A DNA stretch of 64,000 nucleotides from positions 15,181,213 to 15,245,212 of the forward strand of contig NC_133479.1 of the NCBI RefSeq assembly GCF_025370935.1. The letters run 5' to 3'. A program made the position numbers and the translations under genes. A model generated the notes under the pieces. The model saw nothing but the letters and a program-made list of their open reading frames with translations, did not search any database and was not told the DNA's origin. Positions 22,264 through 34,800 of this stretch are shown here, piece after piece (the stretch's first letter is position 1; the number at the start of each line of letters is the position of its first letter). Source of the DNA: Choristoneura fumiferana (taxonomy: Eukaryota > Arthropoda > Insecta > Lepidoptera > Tortricidae).

Positions 22264-25200
22264 ATGGAATGGCATACGGCTGAATCAGGTAATTATACAT
22301 TTTGTATACCTTTTCCGGGATTTACCTTTATACTTCCCGTATGTCAGGATCTTTTTTATTGTAATTATGTTTTTAACATAATTTGTTTTATTTCAATAAG
22401 TTTTTGCTGCACATTAGGTTATCCGTGGTTTAGACGAATTAGTTTGTTGTAAAGTAAAAGATTACCCTCTCTTGTGAGTTTTTTTTAGCTACGTGTGTGC
22501 AAATTTATGAAAGTTAAACAAGGAGAATTAATACATTACTAACTCTTTAATCAAAACTATGTGCCTGCCTTTTTATTTAAGTACAGTGTAATTTTTATGA
22601 CATTTACTTTGACAGTGTCCAGCAAATTTTTTGCGAGTTTTCAATAACTGCATTATTTTGTATTTTAACATTTAATTTTATTAATTTTGTTGGTGTACTT
22701 ATAATGATTTATACAAATATAGACAACATAACAATTGTCAAATCTGTGTATATGCTAACAATAAAATGCCTACATTAAAAGTTACTTACCGATACATACT
22801 TAGTTAGTTTGATCCTCGGTATACCCAATATGTACGAAAAATACGAAAAACTGTTTTCGAGTCCTCAATATTTATAAAATATTTAATTATGTATTTATCT
22901 ACATAGGTGTAGGTAATTATCTTTTCCATAGTTAGTAGGTACCTACGACTTTGATTAGTTTACGACTAGGTTACTTAGTTGTCAATTTATATAAAAATAT
23001 TAACAGAATGACGTGAAATTATTACTTAAGTACATAGGTAGGTGTTTATAATGTAGGTATAATGGAATAATGATAATTTGACTTACACTCCATTTATTTT
23101 AACATTTGAAACGTAACGGTAAGTTTTTAAATGAAACAAAAGAACTATTTAAAATTGTGTGAACTTCTATACTAAAAACATAATAAATAACGCTAATAAA
23201 TGTACATGTAGGTATTTTTAGTCCATTTGTGTTCGAAATATCGAAAAACGTGTGTTACAATTTGACCGTTTATTCTAACCTTAAATTAAACGGAGTATAG
23301 TTAGCAATTACTGTGTTGAATATAAATAAATAAATAAATATGAATAAGTAAGTGTTGGGTCATCTGATGGAAAGCAATCACCGATGCCCATGGAAACCCA
23401 TAATAAAAGTAGAATAATAGTTGTGTTGCTAGCCTTGGAGGAAAAACTCTTTTCCTGCCAATCCACTAATCATATTATTAGGTAGTCAAGTATACAGTAC
23501 GTGTAGGTACAGTCACGTAAGTTAATATCTGCCACAGCGGCGTGTACGAAAATAACTAACACGTCCTAACGGCTCTGGAAATAGAGTCGTATCAGATATT
23601 TATGGACGCTTTATTGTTAGATATTGGTGATGGTGACTGTACCGATTTATTCAATACGAAACATCACTGAGCTGTTACACCTTTGACCTGACAGGCTTAA
23701 GCCTTAGGTAGTTACAACTAGAAGTGAGAATGAATAGGGAATCTTTATTAGAAAAGAAAAAAGAGCCTTTCTAGCAATTTTATTTTTCAGGAAAATACAG
23801 AATAGAATCACTATCAGCTGCAACGTTTCCCGGCGCATTAAGAGTAAGTGCTCTAGTTAAATTACCTTCAGGATCCTTTAGTTATCCGAAGAGACGGGAA
23901 AATATCAGGGAAAAATTGAATTGAATTTTTTATCAGACCTTACATTGGGTTAGTCTATCTGGAATTTATACTGAATAATCGAACGAGTAATTGTTATTTG
24001 TAATTTCTAAAGCAGTGAACCTTTTTACCTTGCTCGTGTACTTACTTTGTAGTTAGTACAATGATGAGGACCTCTGTAAAGTAACGCCTGAATTAATCAA
24101 TTATTTCAAAAACAAAAGGTAGGTATTTTATTAAAACTCATTGCTTACTATTTGGTGTGCAGTCGAGGAAACTGAATCACGTCGTAGCAGGGCGGAACCT
24201 TTGTGCTACTAATGTCATGCTGACATAACTATCATACATTTGCCAAAGAAATCATAGCGACATTGATTACGAGTATGAGAAGGTACCACGCTGGTAGGTA
24301 TAATACAATACAATGACTTCTTATTGTATACCACAACAGTAAGCGATACAGAAAACAGATACAGGAGAAAATTACAAGGCAGGTAAGCAATAGACTCATA
24401 GATAGGCGATAGCTGGTACGTGATTCAGGGGTTACTACGAAATTCGAAAATCGAAGTTCTTATCGTAACGTCCCTCTCACTCTCGTATAAAATAATATAA
24501 GCGTCAGATACGAACGGCAAGATACGAAGTTTGAATTTTGCACTTAGTAGTATAAGGCCAGTTTCCTCGACTGTACATGGAATAAAGAGTGAGAGTTTAC
24601 AATTATTATGCATACGTTTACTAATATAAAAAAAAATTTTTTTTCAGGTGATAAGGGAAGCGTTCTGTCAAGATGAAGCTGTGTCTATTGGGTCAGAAGT
24701 GAACAAAGATCCAGCCGCCATAGAAGAGTTGTTAGAGCTGTGCGCAGACGCAGCCCTAGATGGCGTATCGTTGGTCGCTGTGGCCGTTGACAGTGGAGAC
24801 GTCGTTGCTGTGTCCTTCAATAAATTGCAGGTTAGGTTATACTTATAAAACTTTCTTATTAAAAATTTGAGTCAATACTTTTGATAAAATTATGAATACA
24901 ATAGTTTGTGAGTATGTATGCGTGTGCTTGTCACTCTTTCAATTGAAAATGACTACAATAATTTGTATGAAATTTGGTATATAGGTAGGTAGCTGAATCT
25001 GAGTAATACTTAACACTTGACTAATTATGTAATTTTCATTTAAGAGTATCTAGTTAGTAAAGGTCGGAATACCTATAATTATATCCTTTCATTAGGTACT
25101 TTTTTTTAATTATATAACTTTTCATAAGACAAAAATTACACGCTGTATTATGGACACTTGAAAAATAATTAACAACTGACGTCTGGATTATTAAAATGAG

Positions 25201-26323
25201 CTTGCATAAAATTTGAATTTAGTTTCGCTAAACGCTAGTTAAATTTGATGTTTCAAACCGTAGCCAATTTGAAACTGAAAAGCAAAACTCATCATAAACT
25301 AAGCAAGCCATCGGCTTTATTATGTTAATAACTTAACCTAATGCAATTGTGTTTCTTAATCAGATTCTTTTGATGTTCACATAGCCCACCTACATCCACG
25401 TTCGTCTTCACACATCTACGAGTATTTCTTTTAATTACTCGTATCTATAGATTTCATGAGAATGTGTTTTATGTACGGTAAAGAATTATACAATAGAAAA
25501 CATAACTGTAATAATTATAAGAATCAGAACGAACTTATTTGATAAATGTTTTGCTAAAGTTACATCAAGTAAAGTATAAGTCTGCTGCAATGTGGTCGAA
25601 ACGTCCAGGTTATTATTGCAATAAGTTTGTCGCAATCAAGTCCCAGTTGTAATGATAACTGGAGTGAAAATAACGAATGCTTAAACAAAATATTTCCTGA
25701 CTGAATACAAAGGCAGACGTTTTTACTCTCCTCAGGTTGCGTCTTCCGATTCAAGCGAGAAGACATTTTTCGAGGTTTTCGTAGAGGAACGTTGCAATAG
25801 ACCGTCATCTCGCTCCCTCATTCAGTTCATGAGCAATGTTGATGCAAGATGCAATTTATTTGAAAAGTACGTATATAAACAAATAAGTTGGCTTATTGAC
25901 AAATCGGTGCCCATTCATATTGTTTTTTTCTCCGTTTCCAGATACCAAGCGGAATGCAGTTTAGAAATAATGTTTTTAGCTACTCTTCGAGAACATAGGG
26001 GTCACAATCTTGGCACGATACTTTGTAAATTGTCAATAGACTTAGCAAAAAAGCTAAAAGAAGGCCCAGTTGCAAACATGTCTCTTACGGACTTAGGACC
26101 AAAGTTCTCTCATATGAAACCGCGTGAAGTAACGAAGATAGTGCCAAAAATTTGTCAAGCAATATGGACAGGGGAAGCAACACAAAAAATTGGAAGGAAA
26201 CTTGGTTTCAAAGTAGAAGTAAAGGCAATGATGAGCGAGTTTATTTATAATGGAAAAACGTATGCTGATAGATTGGGTGATCAATCATCATTTTCAGAAC
26301 TTGCTTCAATTGTTTTAGATTAG
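22264..26323 (+). CDS. GNAT-fold N-acetyltransferase, insect aaNAT-like, tandem copy 2 (5 exons)
   Basis: Paralogue of the gene at 15074 and predicted to do the same kind of acetyl transfer. Coding exons are 22264..22288, 23791..23843, 24648..24830, 25736..25866 and 25942..26323, giving 774 nt and 257 residues; intron 4 is only 75 bp. Exon 3 encodes an acidic helical segment (VIREAFCQDEAVSIGSE..., residues about 27-87) that includes the N-terminal GNAT helices. Exon 5 has motif A as REHRGHNLGTILCKL (about residues 147-161), closer to consensus than copy 1 because Gly155 is kept. The C terminus is GFKVEV ... YADRLGDQSSFSEL. An in-frame upstream ATG at 22192 would add 24 mostly hydrophobic residues; I prefer MEWHT because copy 1 has a stop upstream of it. 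Exons are strongly alike between copies while introns are not, as expected from selection after an old duplication. Confidence 0.88.
23340..23465. repeat. Fragment of the 14128-type non-LTR 3' region (intron 1 of copy 2)
   Basis: tgttgggtcatctgatggaaagcaatcacc and ccttggaggaaaaactcttt resemble the retroelement text at 14150..14250. Confidence 0.4.
24062..24260. repeat. Two repeat fragments in intron 2 of copy 2
   Basis: 24062..24112 (gaggacctctgtaaagtaac, gcctgaattaatcaatt) matches the core of the inverted-repeat element at 51298. 24165..24260 (gtcgaggaaactgaatcacg, catacatttgccaaagaaat) matches in reverse 9860..9980. Confidence 0.6.
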
Positions 26324-26388
26324 AGAAGATTTGTATTTATTAGTCGTTACAAAGGTTGTGATTGTTAGTGTTACGGAATTTGATATAA

Positions 26389-26597
26389 TAGGGGCTGTTT
26401 CACCAGCCATTGATTAATTTGAACTGACGGATAAATGTGATGCCGTATCCTGTCTATTTGAACAAACCAAACAGAGAAGGCAACACATTTATCCGTCAAT
26501 TAAATTTAATAATAATAATTAAACTTTATTTCAGACGTTATCAAATTACGACGAAGGCGTTAATAAATGGATAGTGAAATTAGTGAAACAGCCCCTA
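26389..26597. mobile_element. MITE with ggggctgtttcaccagcc termini (copy 2), interrupted
   Basis: Same family as 21217: left end taggggctgtttcaccagcc, right end gtgaaacagcccctaa, inner gatgccgtatcctgtctatt. About 60 bp (from taataataattaaactttat) interrupt the right arm and look like an inserted retroelement tail. It starts 66 bp after the stop of acetyltransferase copy 2, probably within its 3' UTR. Confidence 0.85.
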
Positions 26598-27059
26598 AGT
26601 ATATCAAATTACTTTACTAAATTGCTGCTTAGTGTATATTTGTTTGCTGCACTACAAAAAAAAAGGCATCGCTTCTGACAAGAATACGTGGCAGTACTAA
26701 CCAGCCTCCTGATGATGATAGCTGTAAGAGAAGAGTGTTCCTTAATGCAAAATTTGATTATTTTAGAAACACACCATCACTTGTCCATGTCACTTGTTGT
26801 CACTTGTCGTCTTGTGCTTTTTCTGTCGAAACACCTTGACATGCGAGATTATGTGCTTACTATTTCTGGTGTATAATAAAGAGTCTTTGTATTGTATTTT
26901 AGGTATGTTTGGTTGTGTTGAATGAAACACTCTAACTGATTGTATAGAAGTAGAAGAAGAAAATTATTTACAGAAAAAATTAACATTTAATTTAAATATT
27001 TTACATAGGAGTAGGTAAACCACTAAATAATACCTATAATATTTTAAAATGGATCTTTA

Positions 27060-27120
27060 CTGTCTTAATAAACCCTCTCTGTCTGTGCTCTGCTGTGTGT
27101 CTGTCTCTGTCTGTCTGTTA
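27060..27120. repeat. CT/GT-rich simple repeat
   Basis: Runs of tctgtctgtctgt and related units. Confidence 0.7.
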
Positions 27121-27505
27121 TTAATGGGAAATCAAATCAAATTCGAAAGATGTCAAGTATAGCATTAAATAAAATCAAGGATTGACTTAAAAAACTTACA
27201 TAAAATAAAAATAAAATTTAAATAAATTTATTAATTATATTATGGAACAAATGCAGCTTAATAAAAAAAATCTTGTTTACTTATTTTACTCTCCCGTATA
27301 CGTACACGTGTGTAAACGTGATAAACTATAACTTTTAAATGCCTTCTGTTTAATTCTATACTAAGCCTCGTAGATACGAACAGATAAACAATCAGACGAA
27401 CAAACAGAAAATGGCGAAATTATAAAGTGTTCTTTTTTTGGCATGAACGAAACTTACAACTCGGTAAATTACCCTTAGAGTGACCTACTTACCCGGAAAA
27501 GCAAG

Positions 27506-27680
27506 AAATCATCATCATCATCATCAGACGGAAGACGTCCACAGCTGAACAAAGGCCTCCCTCTTAGAACGCCATAATGAACGACAACTCGTCACTTGCA
27601 TCCAACGGTTTCCGCCACTCTCACGATGTTTTCAGTCCACCTGGCGGAAGGCCTGTCAACGCTGCAAGCAAGAAGTGAAC
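27506..27680. repeat. Retroelement 3' fragment starting with ATC repeat
   Basis: atcatcatcatcatcagacg, tccacagctgaacaaaggcc, and aacggtttccgccactctca. Related text is at 34276..34400 and 36252..36300; these are 3' ends of RTE-like elements in reverse. Confidence 0.55.
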
Positions 27681-27944
27681 GCATATAGGATGTCTCTAAT
27701 CCAGGGTTCAATTCTACTGATGAGCTACTTTTGTTCTGCTACTTTTCAAAAATATGACTACTGTTAGTTTAATTGTTTTCATACAAATTAAATGTAATTT
27801 TCAATTTATGCGATACCATACTAAATTGACGGCACATTGATAAATGTTTATCTTAGAGATGTCAAATAAATGTCAAAAATTATTTCAAGGCCCCCGTACC
27901 AAGAGACAGCAAAAACACCACCATGTCGAATACACTGATTTTAC

Positions 27945-28366
27945 AATGAGGGCTTTCGTTTTTTGTCTCTCTAGATGACGCCACTGTTGCGTGAGGTTTT
28001 TAAGCGTGGCTTTCAAAGTCTGTTATTACGGACGTGAAAACGAAGTTTAGATTAAAATCATATTTAATACACCTTAAAACCGTACCATAAAAATATCGAG
28101 CAACCACAGTGTTGCGTAGTCCCGTTTTGTTCGGAAAAAAAGGGAGGACAAAAGTTTCCGAAGGACAAAACTGTCTCAAAACACGTTCATTGCCCCGTAA
28201 CGCATAATTGCCATAATAAATTTCAGGTAACGCAAAATATTCTCAAAATTATTCTAATTATAATAAACCCGCGTAGCTCACCCAAAATCTATGAGATTTA
28301 ACATTTTGGAGACCTCACGCTACACTAGCGCCTCTAGCGGCAAATTCATACGCGATAGCCCTCATT
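27945..28366 (+). mobile_element. DNA transposon remnant with TIRs and a THAP-like segment
   Basis: The ends are inverted: aatgagggct at 27945 and agccctcatt at 28366, with further imperfect pairing inward (ggcgtcatc/gcctctagc region, gcgtgagg/cctcacgc). Inside, 28108..28228 reads PQCCVVPFCSEKKGGQKFPKD and then a Cys/His-bearing tail up to a GT donor. This matches the start of a THAP zinc finger (C-x4-C ... FPKD). THAP domains occur in P-element transposases. No ATG fits the expected start, so the copy is decayed or non-autonomous. Confidence 0.6.
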
Positions 28367-29179
28367 AAACTTTGAGGATCAATAAATGATCTATATTTAG
28401 GTTTTTTGAAAATATTACAAAACAAAAGTAGCAGTTTTGTGAGTAGAATCGACCCTTTAATTTAAAGCCCATGGCCAGAGACCCTTTATAACCAAAAAAA
28501 ATCCTAGTACAAATACAAAGTGTTTGCCTACATAGCTGCTATCCAAGCAATATTGGCTATCTAAGAGGCGGTGAGAAATGTCATCCCTAATTGCGTTGCC
28601 CAACTTCCAAATTGGCTCTTGTTAATTGATTCGCATTGGACATCGACTTCCAGGACTAGGACCGATTATTCCATTAGCCCTGATTGTTGTTGGACTGCTA
28701 TTCATTTACATATCGTAGAGAGCGTTAATGGTTTGTCGACGGTTGAATTTTAATGCTAAGTAGTTTGGGTTCGAGTCAGCACTTTGGAACCAAAAATCAT
28801 TAAGTTCAAAGGTACTTTAGGAGTAGTACATAAGAAATAATTAAACAAGAGGATGTAATGTTTTTGGAAAATTAAAATGTAATTTCGTACGAAGACAAGT
28901 TAAGTATAGTAGATAATTGCACTCAATTTCATTTGCCTCACGCAGAAACTTGTACCTATATTCGCGCGATAACATTTTTTGTTGATGAGGGATAATGTGC
29001 AGCTTTCAATTAGTGAAATAACTTCCAGAAACAATTTATAGAGTAGTTTCAGAGACTTGCTGGCCTACATACAAATTAGCCACACACAAAGTTAGTCTCT
29101 GGATAAACAATTATACTCCGTGACAAAGTTTTAAATCGCTCGCTACATGCTTGCCTTGCCGTACGAGTATGTTAGAAAT
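28367..29179. other. Unassigned intergenic
   Basis: No gene or clear repeat is seen; the 60-codon frame at 28571 has no recognised product. Confidence 0.35.
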
Positions 29180-29470
29180 AAAAAAGCCGTGGTGGCCTAG
29201 TGGTTTGACCTATCGCCTCTCAAACAGAGGGTCGGGGTTCAAACCCCGGCTGGCACCTCTGAGTTTTTCGAAATTCATGTGCGGAATTACATTTGAAATT
29301 TACCACGAGCTTAGCGGTGAAGGAAAACATCGTGAGGAAACCTGCACAAACCTGCGAAGCAATTCAATGGTGCGTGTGAAGTTCCCAATCCGCACTGGGC
29401 CCACGTGGGAACTATGGCCCAAGCCCTCTTGTTCTGAGTGGGACGTATATTGGCTGGGATGATGATTATA
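29180..29470 (+). mobile_element. SINE family B, complete
   Basis: aaaaagccgtggtggcctag, B box ggggttcaaaccccggctgg, gaaggaaaacatcgtgagga, and 3' end ggctgggatgatgat. The cleanest copy of the family in the window. Confidence 0.87.
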
Positions 29471-29477
29471 AATACAA

Positions 29478-29648
29478 AAACAACCCAGTCTGTCTACCTG
29501 TCTATTTATCTCTGCACGCATAAACCACTGAACCGCTTTTGATTAAATTTGCAATGGAAAAATGTAGGTATATAGTTAAAAATTTATAGACAGGACATAG
29601 TTAGATCTCGCGGCGTAGCGATAACCGAATACGCGGGCAACAGCTAGT
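29478..29648 (+). mobile_element. Short Helitron-like element
   Basis: cccagtctgtctacctgtct, then ccactgaaccgcttttgatt, ending ctcgcggcgtagcgataacc...gcgggcaacagctag. The CTAG end after a GC-rich near-palindrome is the same as that of the larger element ending at 54946. Confidence 0.6.
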
Positions 29649-31568
29649 CCTTAAAAAGTAGAATCTGACTATAAACATATTTGTTAGTCACTTTATCCTA
29701 AATACCGTTTGATTTTATAACCCATCGTAGAACGTTCTAACAGTAAGTTCAATAATTAATTAATTCCCTTGTCAACCAATGCGATGACACTATGCCTTTT
29801 TCTGTGAAAGGGTTCCACAGTGGGACACGGTTCAGTTAGTTCGATACTTCTCCAATATACGATAAAACTGACTGCACTACCAATATGCCTGTAACATAAT
29901 GCGATTACGGAGACAAAAAATCTCTTATTTCATACTCCGATGAATCAGAAAATTAGGTACATACTGGAGAATAAATACGATTTCCTTTCATCTCGTTGGT
30001 AATGTGTATACTTCCTACAATATCCTAGTTACAGAAAACAGGATATATATTATTATAAGTAAATATGTTTGTTAAAACATAATTTCACTTACATTTTGTA
30101 AGACTTCTGAGACGAAATGATATGATTTCTAACATGTTAGAATCAAGGTGGATGTTATTTGAAATTAGACCAAATACGGTATTTGACTATTTTGTATATG
30201 TTTTATAAATTAAAAATTCACAATGCCTGTTATCGAATAGAGAAACAATTTTTAAGCTAGCTTTACAAATAACAAAGTTATAATGGTTTGAAATTCAAGA
30301 TTAGACTGAGAAAGACATACTGGCATGTGACGTTATACGCCAGTACCGCCATACTTGCTGCATAGAGAAAAGCGATTGAGAAAGAGACAGGTATACAGAT
30401 TTATCAAAAAATCACTATAAATCCAATTTTCAACCGATTCAAATTTTCTCTTCGCTAAACGCTATCTGTATACCTTTATTTTCAAAATAATATTAAGATA
30501 TGGCAAATTAAGGAGTTGTCAAATACCGTTCATCTCATCATGACATCTTTTTTAGATTTGGTATAAATATATCAAATCGAAAACTACCAAAGTTTTTATT
30601 TAGTTTCTGAATGTATAAAGAAACAAAAATTTCGAAAATTTCCTGCTTAATTTTATAGGTAACTAAGTGTACCTAGGCCTAGGTCTACTTATATTCTTGT
30701 GTACATTCGTTTCATTGATCGAAAGCGATTATAGATAAAGAGAATTTTCTTCGACAATGGTCTTAATCTTGAGATATGGCTCAATTTGTCTTCCGTAATT
30801 CTGCGGCAAGACAGAAATATAGTGCAGTGCTATCAATTGCTTTGATATTTTCTCACGGAGAAAGAAATCTTACTTTATCGAAATGTGATGAAACAAAAGT
30901 TACGAAAAACAAAGTACCTTATGAAAATATAACAGCTACACATGGTTTATACTGATTCTGTGTTTTTCTAGTAATTTACAATACAATAGACGCATTACGA
31001 GAAATTCTAGAATAAGTAAACCACAGAGAAAAAGCTATCTTAGATTGTCCGCTGTTTGGCTTGGAGTAGTAATATAATTTTTTTAGGGTTCCGTACCTCA
31101 AAAGGAAGAACTGACCCTGGCCATCTGTCCTTCTGTCTACCCATCGTTCAATACCCTTTTTCTCAAGAACGCGTAGACGTATCAAACTAAAATTAATATC
31201 AAATACCTACTCGAATCTGCTACCCTTTGAAGCAGTGGAAAAATCAAACTTCAAAGTCAACGCACCTAAATAAATGTTGCTTCAGAGAGACTCTACTAAC
31301 ACTGGTTATTCATAGATTCCTATCTACAACATTGTACGGCGGTGCGTCAATACAACTTGCACTTGGCCAGTTTTTTACCGACCTCCTCTTCAAACCTGTT
31401 TACCCGAAAATGGCAGAAAAAATAGGATAAACCTTAAATCTGACTTAGCAATTAGGATCAGCGAAACATGGGTAACGCTGTTCATTTACCGATCAATCAC
31501 TTGGTCCACTTGATTGTCCAATGCGCAGAAAACAATACGTCTCTAAACATGCTAAAGCTCTATGTGTT
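29649..31568. other. Unassigned intergenic
   Basis: AT-rich. 31083..31190 is a gggttccgta-family piece in reverse; 31365..31425 (cttggccagttttttaccga) may be another end of that family. No gene is supported. Confidence 0.4.
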
Positions 31569-31868
31569 CATCATAATCGTCTTGGCCATAATATATACGG
31601 TCTACTGCAGAGCGCAGGCCTCCTCTCAAAATGAGAGGGATTAGACCGTAGTTCCCACGCGGGCTCAGTGAAAATTAGAAACTTCACACACACCATTAAA
31701 TTTCTTGGCACACTGTGCGGGTTTCATCACGATATTTTTCTTCAGTACAAAGCTCACGGTAAATTTCAAATGTAATTTCATACATAAATTCCGAAAAACT
31801 CAGAGGTGCAAGCCTGGACTCGAATCCACGAGCTTCTACTTGAGAGACAAATGGTTAAACCACTATTA
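31569..31868 (-). mobile_element. SINE family B, diverged
   Basis: Reverse orientation: ggcctcctctcaaaatgaga, gttcccacgcgggctcagtg, aagctcacggtaaatttcaa, and gaggtgcaagcctggactcg. The tRNA-like head near 31860 is degraded. Confidence 0.75.
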
Positions 31869-34800
31869 CGCTTATACCGTCTGTACTCTGTTCCAACGGC
31901 AGGCGAAAAAACAAACATTACTCGTATTTAACACAACACACTACATACACATACACACAGACTACACATTATTTTGTCCCATGCGCTTGTTTATCATTTA
32001 TTTGCTCTTAGTGCCAACTTTCAAAGTATGTGCTATTAGTGGTCACTCAAGACAATAAAACTTGTTTTATCATGTTTAAGAATGACATTGAGAGATACTG
32101 CGAAAGGTTTGTCCATGGTAAGTTTTTCACCAACCGTTGGAACAGTGTATACGGAGTCTACGAGTATGTATTCCATTCCATCTATACGCTACTAAAATTT
32201 TAACATGGATCGATGATCAAGGGATCGGCTGAAAAGCAGGGCCCTTGATTCACTACAAAGGCAATAGTAAGTCAAACGTTAACTAAACTGTTCTACCCAA
32301 AGCCCAAACAATTCAAAAGCCAATAGAATTCAATCATTACTGACTGAATACATCAAACGCTAAGCAAACTTTGAAAATAGCTACAATGGGCTATTGTGCA
32401 TGTTTGTTCGAAGTTTTATTGCAGATTATTTAGTCAAAATCTTCATGTATCTAACCGGCAATGCCGTTTTATAAACTCCAGCTTGTAAACGCCTCATTGC
32501 CAAGCATAGTTGTCTTGGCAACATTTTACGTGATTTTCAGCTACTTGCATATTCGCATACACTGCAATAATGATACACAAACAAAGATATTTATTCAAGC
32601 AATGCACCTAATCAGTCACATTCTCCATCAATCACATAACGTAACCAATCAGATAACGAAACACTCATTAAATAATCATGAGGCAGCTTAATCGGATGAT
32701 TCCATACAAACATTATTATACACGAAGGTCATTTAAGCATAATCCAGGCGCAAATCTGTTTATTTAAGCACATTTAGGGATCTATTGATCTGAGAATAGG
32801 TCCGCTTTGCATAGCACTTGAATTTCAAATTGTGCAGTTTCATATTGAGCCTCCCTTCCTTGTCTAAGTGCCTGCGATTGTCATGGCAACCGTAACACAG
32901 AGATGACTGCCGCAGTAGGGTAACATTCCATACGGGATAGGGGGTTTTTAACGATCAAATGTAGTAAATTTTTTTTTACAGAGTATGACTAAACTGATGA
33001 AAATTTGCATTGACGGAAACCCTCTTCTAAGACGCGCCTGTCTTTGGCCTGCCGTATCAGTCTTTGCCAGCCACCCTTGCAATTAGAGATCTTGATAGAA
33101 GGAAAAAACACAATATAGCGGCAGAAGCTCATGATGGATGCAAAATAAATTATTTTAACTCGATAGAAAAAAAGCGAGAGTTGTTTGCCAGGATCGTAGC
33201 AGGTGGAAGGTTGTAGTCTCTGCCTACCCCGTTGGGATCCGAAAGAGGCGTGATTGTATTGTATGTGTATAAAAATGCTTAATAACCATCGATATAGAAA
33301 CATTGAAGTGGGTGATGTCAGTAGGTACTTATGTTACGTATGAGAACCAAGAATGTACATTTAAAATATGTCATCCGTCCATTATCTTTTGTTAAAAATA
33401 TGACTGTACATCCCGTAGGCTGCCTCCTTTGGAATTCCTCAGATTCACACTTTGTTACTAATTACGCTGACTCAATTGCAGCGCCCCAAAATGTGTCTGC
33501 TTCCGGCACTATTTCATGTCATTCGCTATCAGGTTCACAAAATTCTCTATCTTCAATTCTGTTAAACGTAACAGCTTCTTGGCGTTATCTGAGACTAGCT
33601 GAATCTAAAATCGACGAGGTAAACACAATTTTTCCATTTTTTTTTCGACATGCAGGTTCTTAATAAATTTCACAGTTTAATAGTTAATAAAAAGGAAAAA
33701 CAATATTGATTGATTACATATTTAGCGTTTTCGCGGCGTTTTTTTTTTCAATACCGTTTCGGCAAGTAACATTTTTACGAAAACTAAACACAATACCGAT
33801 GGTAAATCTAGAATGATCAAAATTTGCGATTTGTCCTTCCGTTGTGCTAATAAACGTGGAATGGTAATGACGTTTAACCGACCGGTCAAAACGCTCGAAT
33901 ATTCACCCTGAGTCTATCAAAGAAGAGATAGGTACATTTGGTTGTTGTGCAGTTGTTCAGATAGGTTAAAAAGAGTCATCATCATCATCACCACTATCAC
34001 CAGTGACATACCTACACCTTTGGTCTCATCTGCACTTTACATCAGGTGAGATAGTGTAACATGGCAAACCTCCGCAATGCAGAACTGGCCGCTTATGGAA
34101 AAACAAAATTCTTAATTCTAAATTATTGATACTCTTTTTACTCTTTTCTTTTCAGGGTTCCGTACCTCGAAAGGAAAAAACGGAACCCTTATAACCACAT
34201 TCCTTTTGTTTCTCCGACCGGCTAGCTGGTTACAATAGGTGTAAATCACGGTCCGTTTTATATAAAAAAAAAACATCATCATCAGCTGGAAGATGTCCAC
34301 TGCTGAACAAAGGCCTCCCTTAGAACGCTGCAATAAACGGAAACTCGCCATTTGCATCCACTGGTTGCCAGCAACTCACACGATATCGTCGATATGGCCC
34401 ACCCATTGTCACTTCAACTTACATATTTTTACAGGTATGCGGTAACTTTAGTTCTTCGACGAATTTCCGTATTGCGGATTTTATTGCGTATCGAAACTAA
34501 ACAATGACTCATCTACATAAATACAAATACGTGGCTGTACCACTGTCTGTCTATACTGCGTTATATACACTGTGCATCTGATAATATCTCAGCCTTTCAT
34601 TTAATGGTAGAAACTATTTGCTTCCAGGAAGATTCAGATAGTTATAGAAGAGGTTACTTTCCTGTGTAGGAGTAAAATTAATAAAAAGAAAACAGTTCCT
34701 CTTTACGAACAAATAATAAGTGTTTCAGTAACGTCCTTTTACGTTCATTAAAAAGTTAAGTACTAGGAAAATTCTAGTCTAACGTGCTCGGACTAACAAC

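Noticed and set aside
33331..33663. 110-codon protein gene
   Set aside because: Low-complexity Ser/Asn-rich text with no recognised domain; probably chance.
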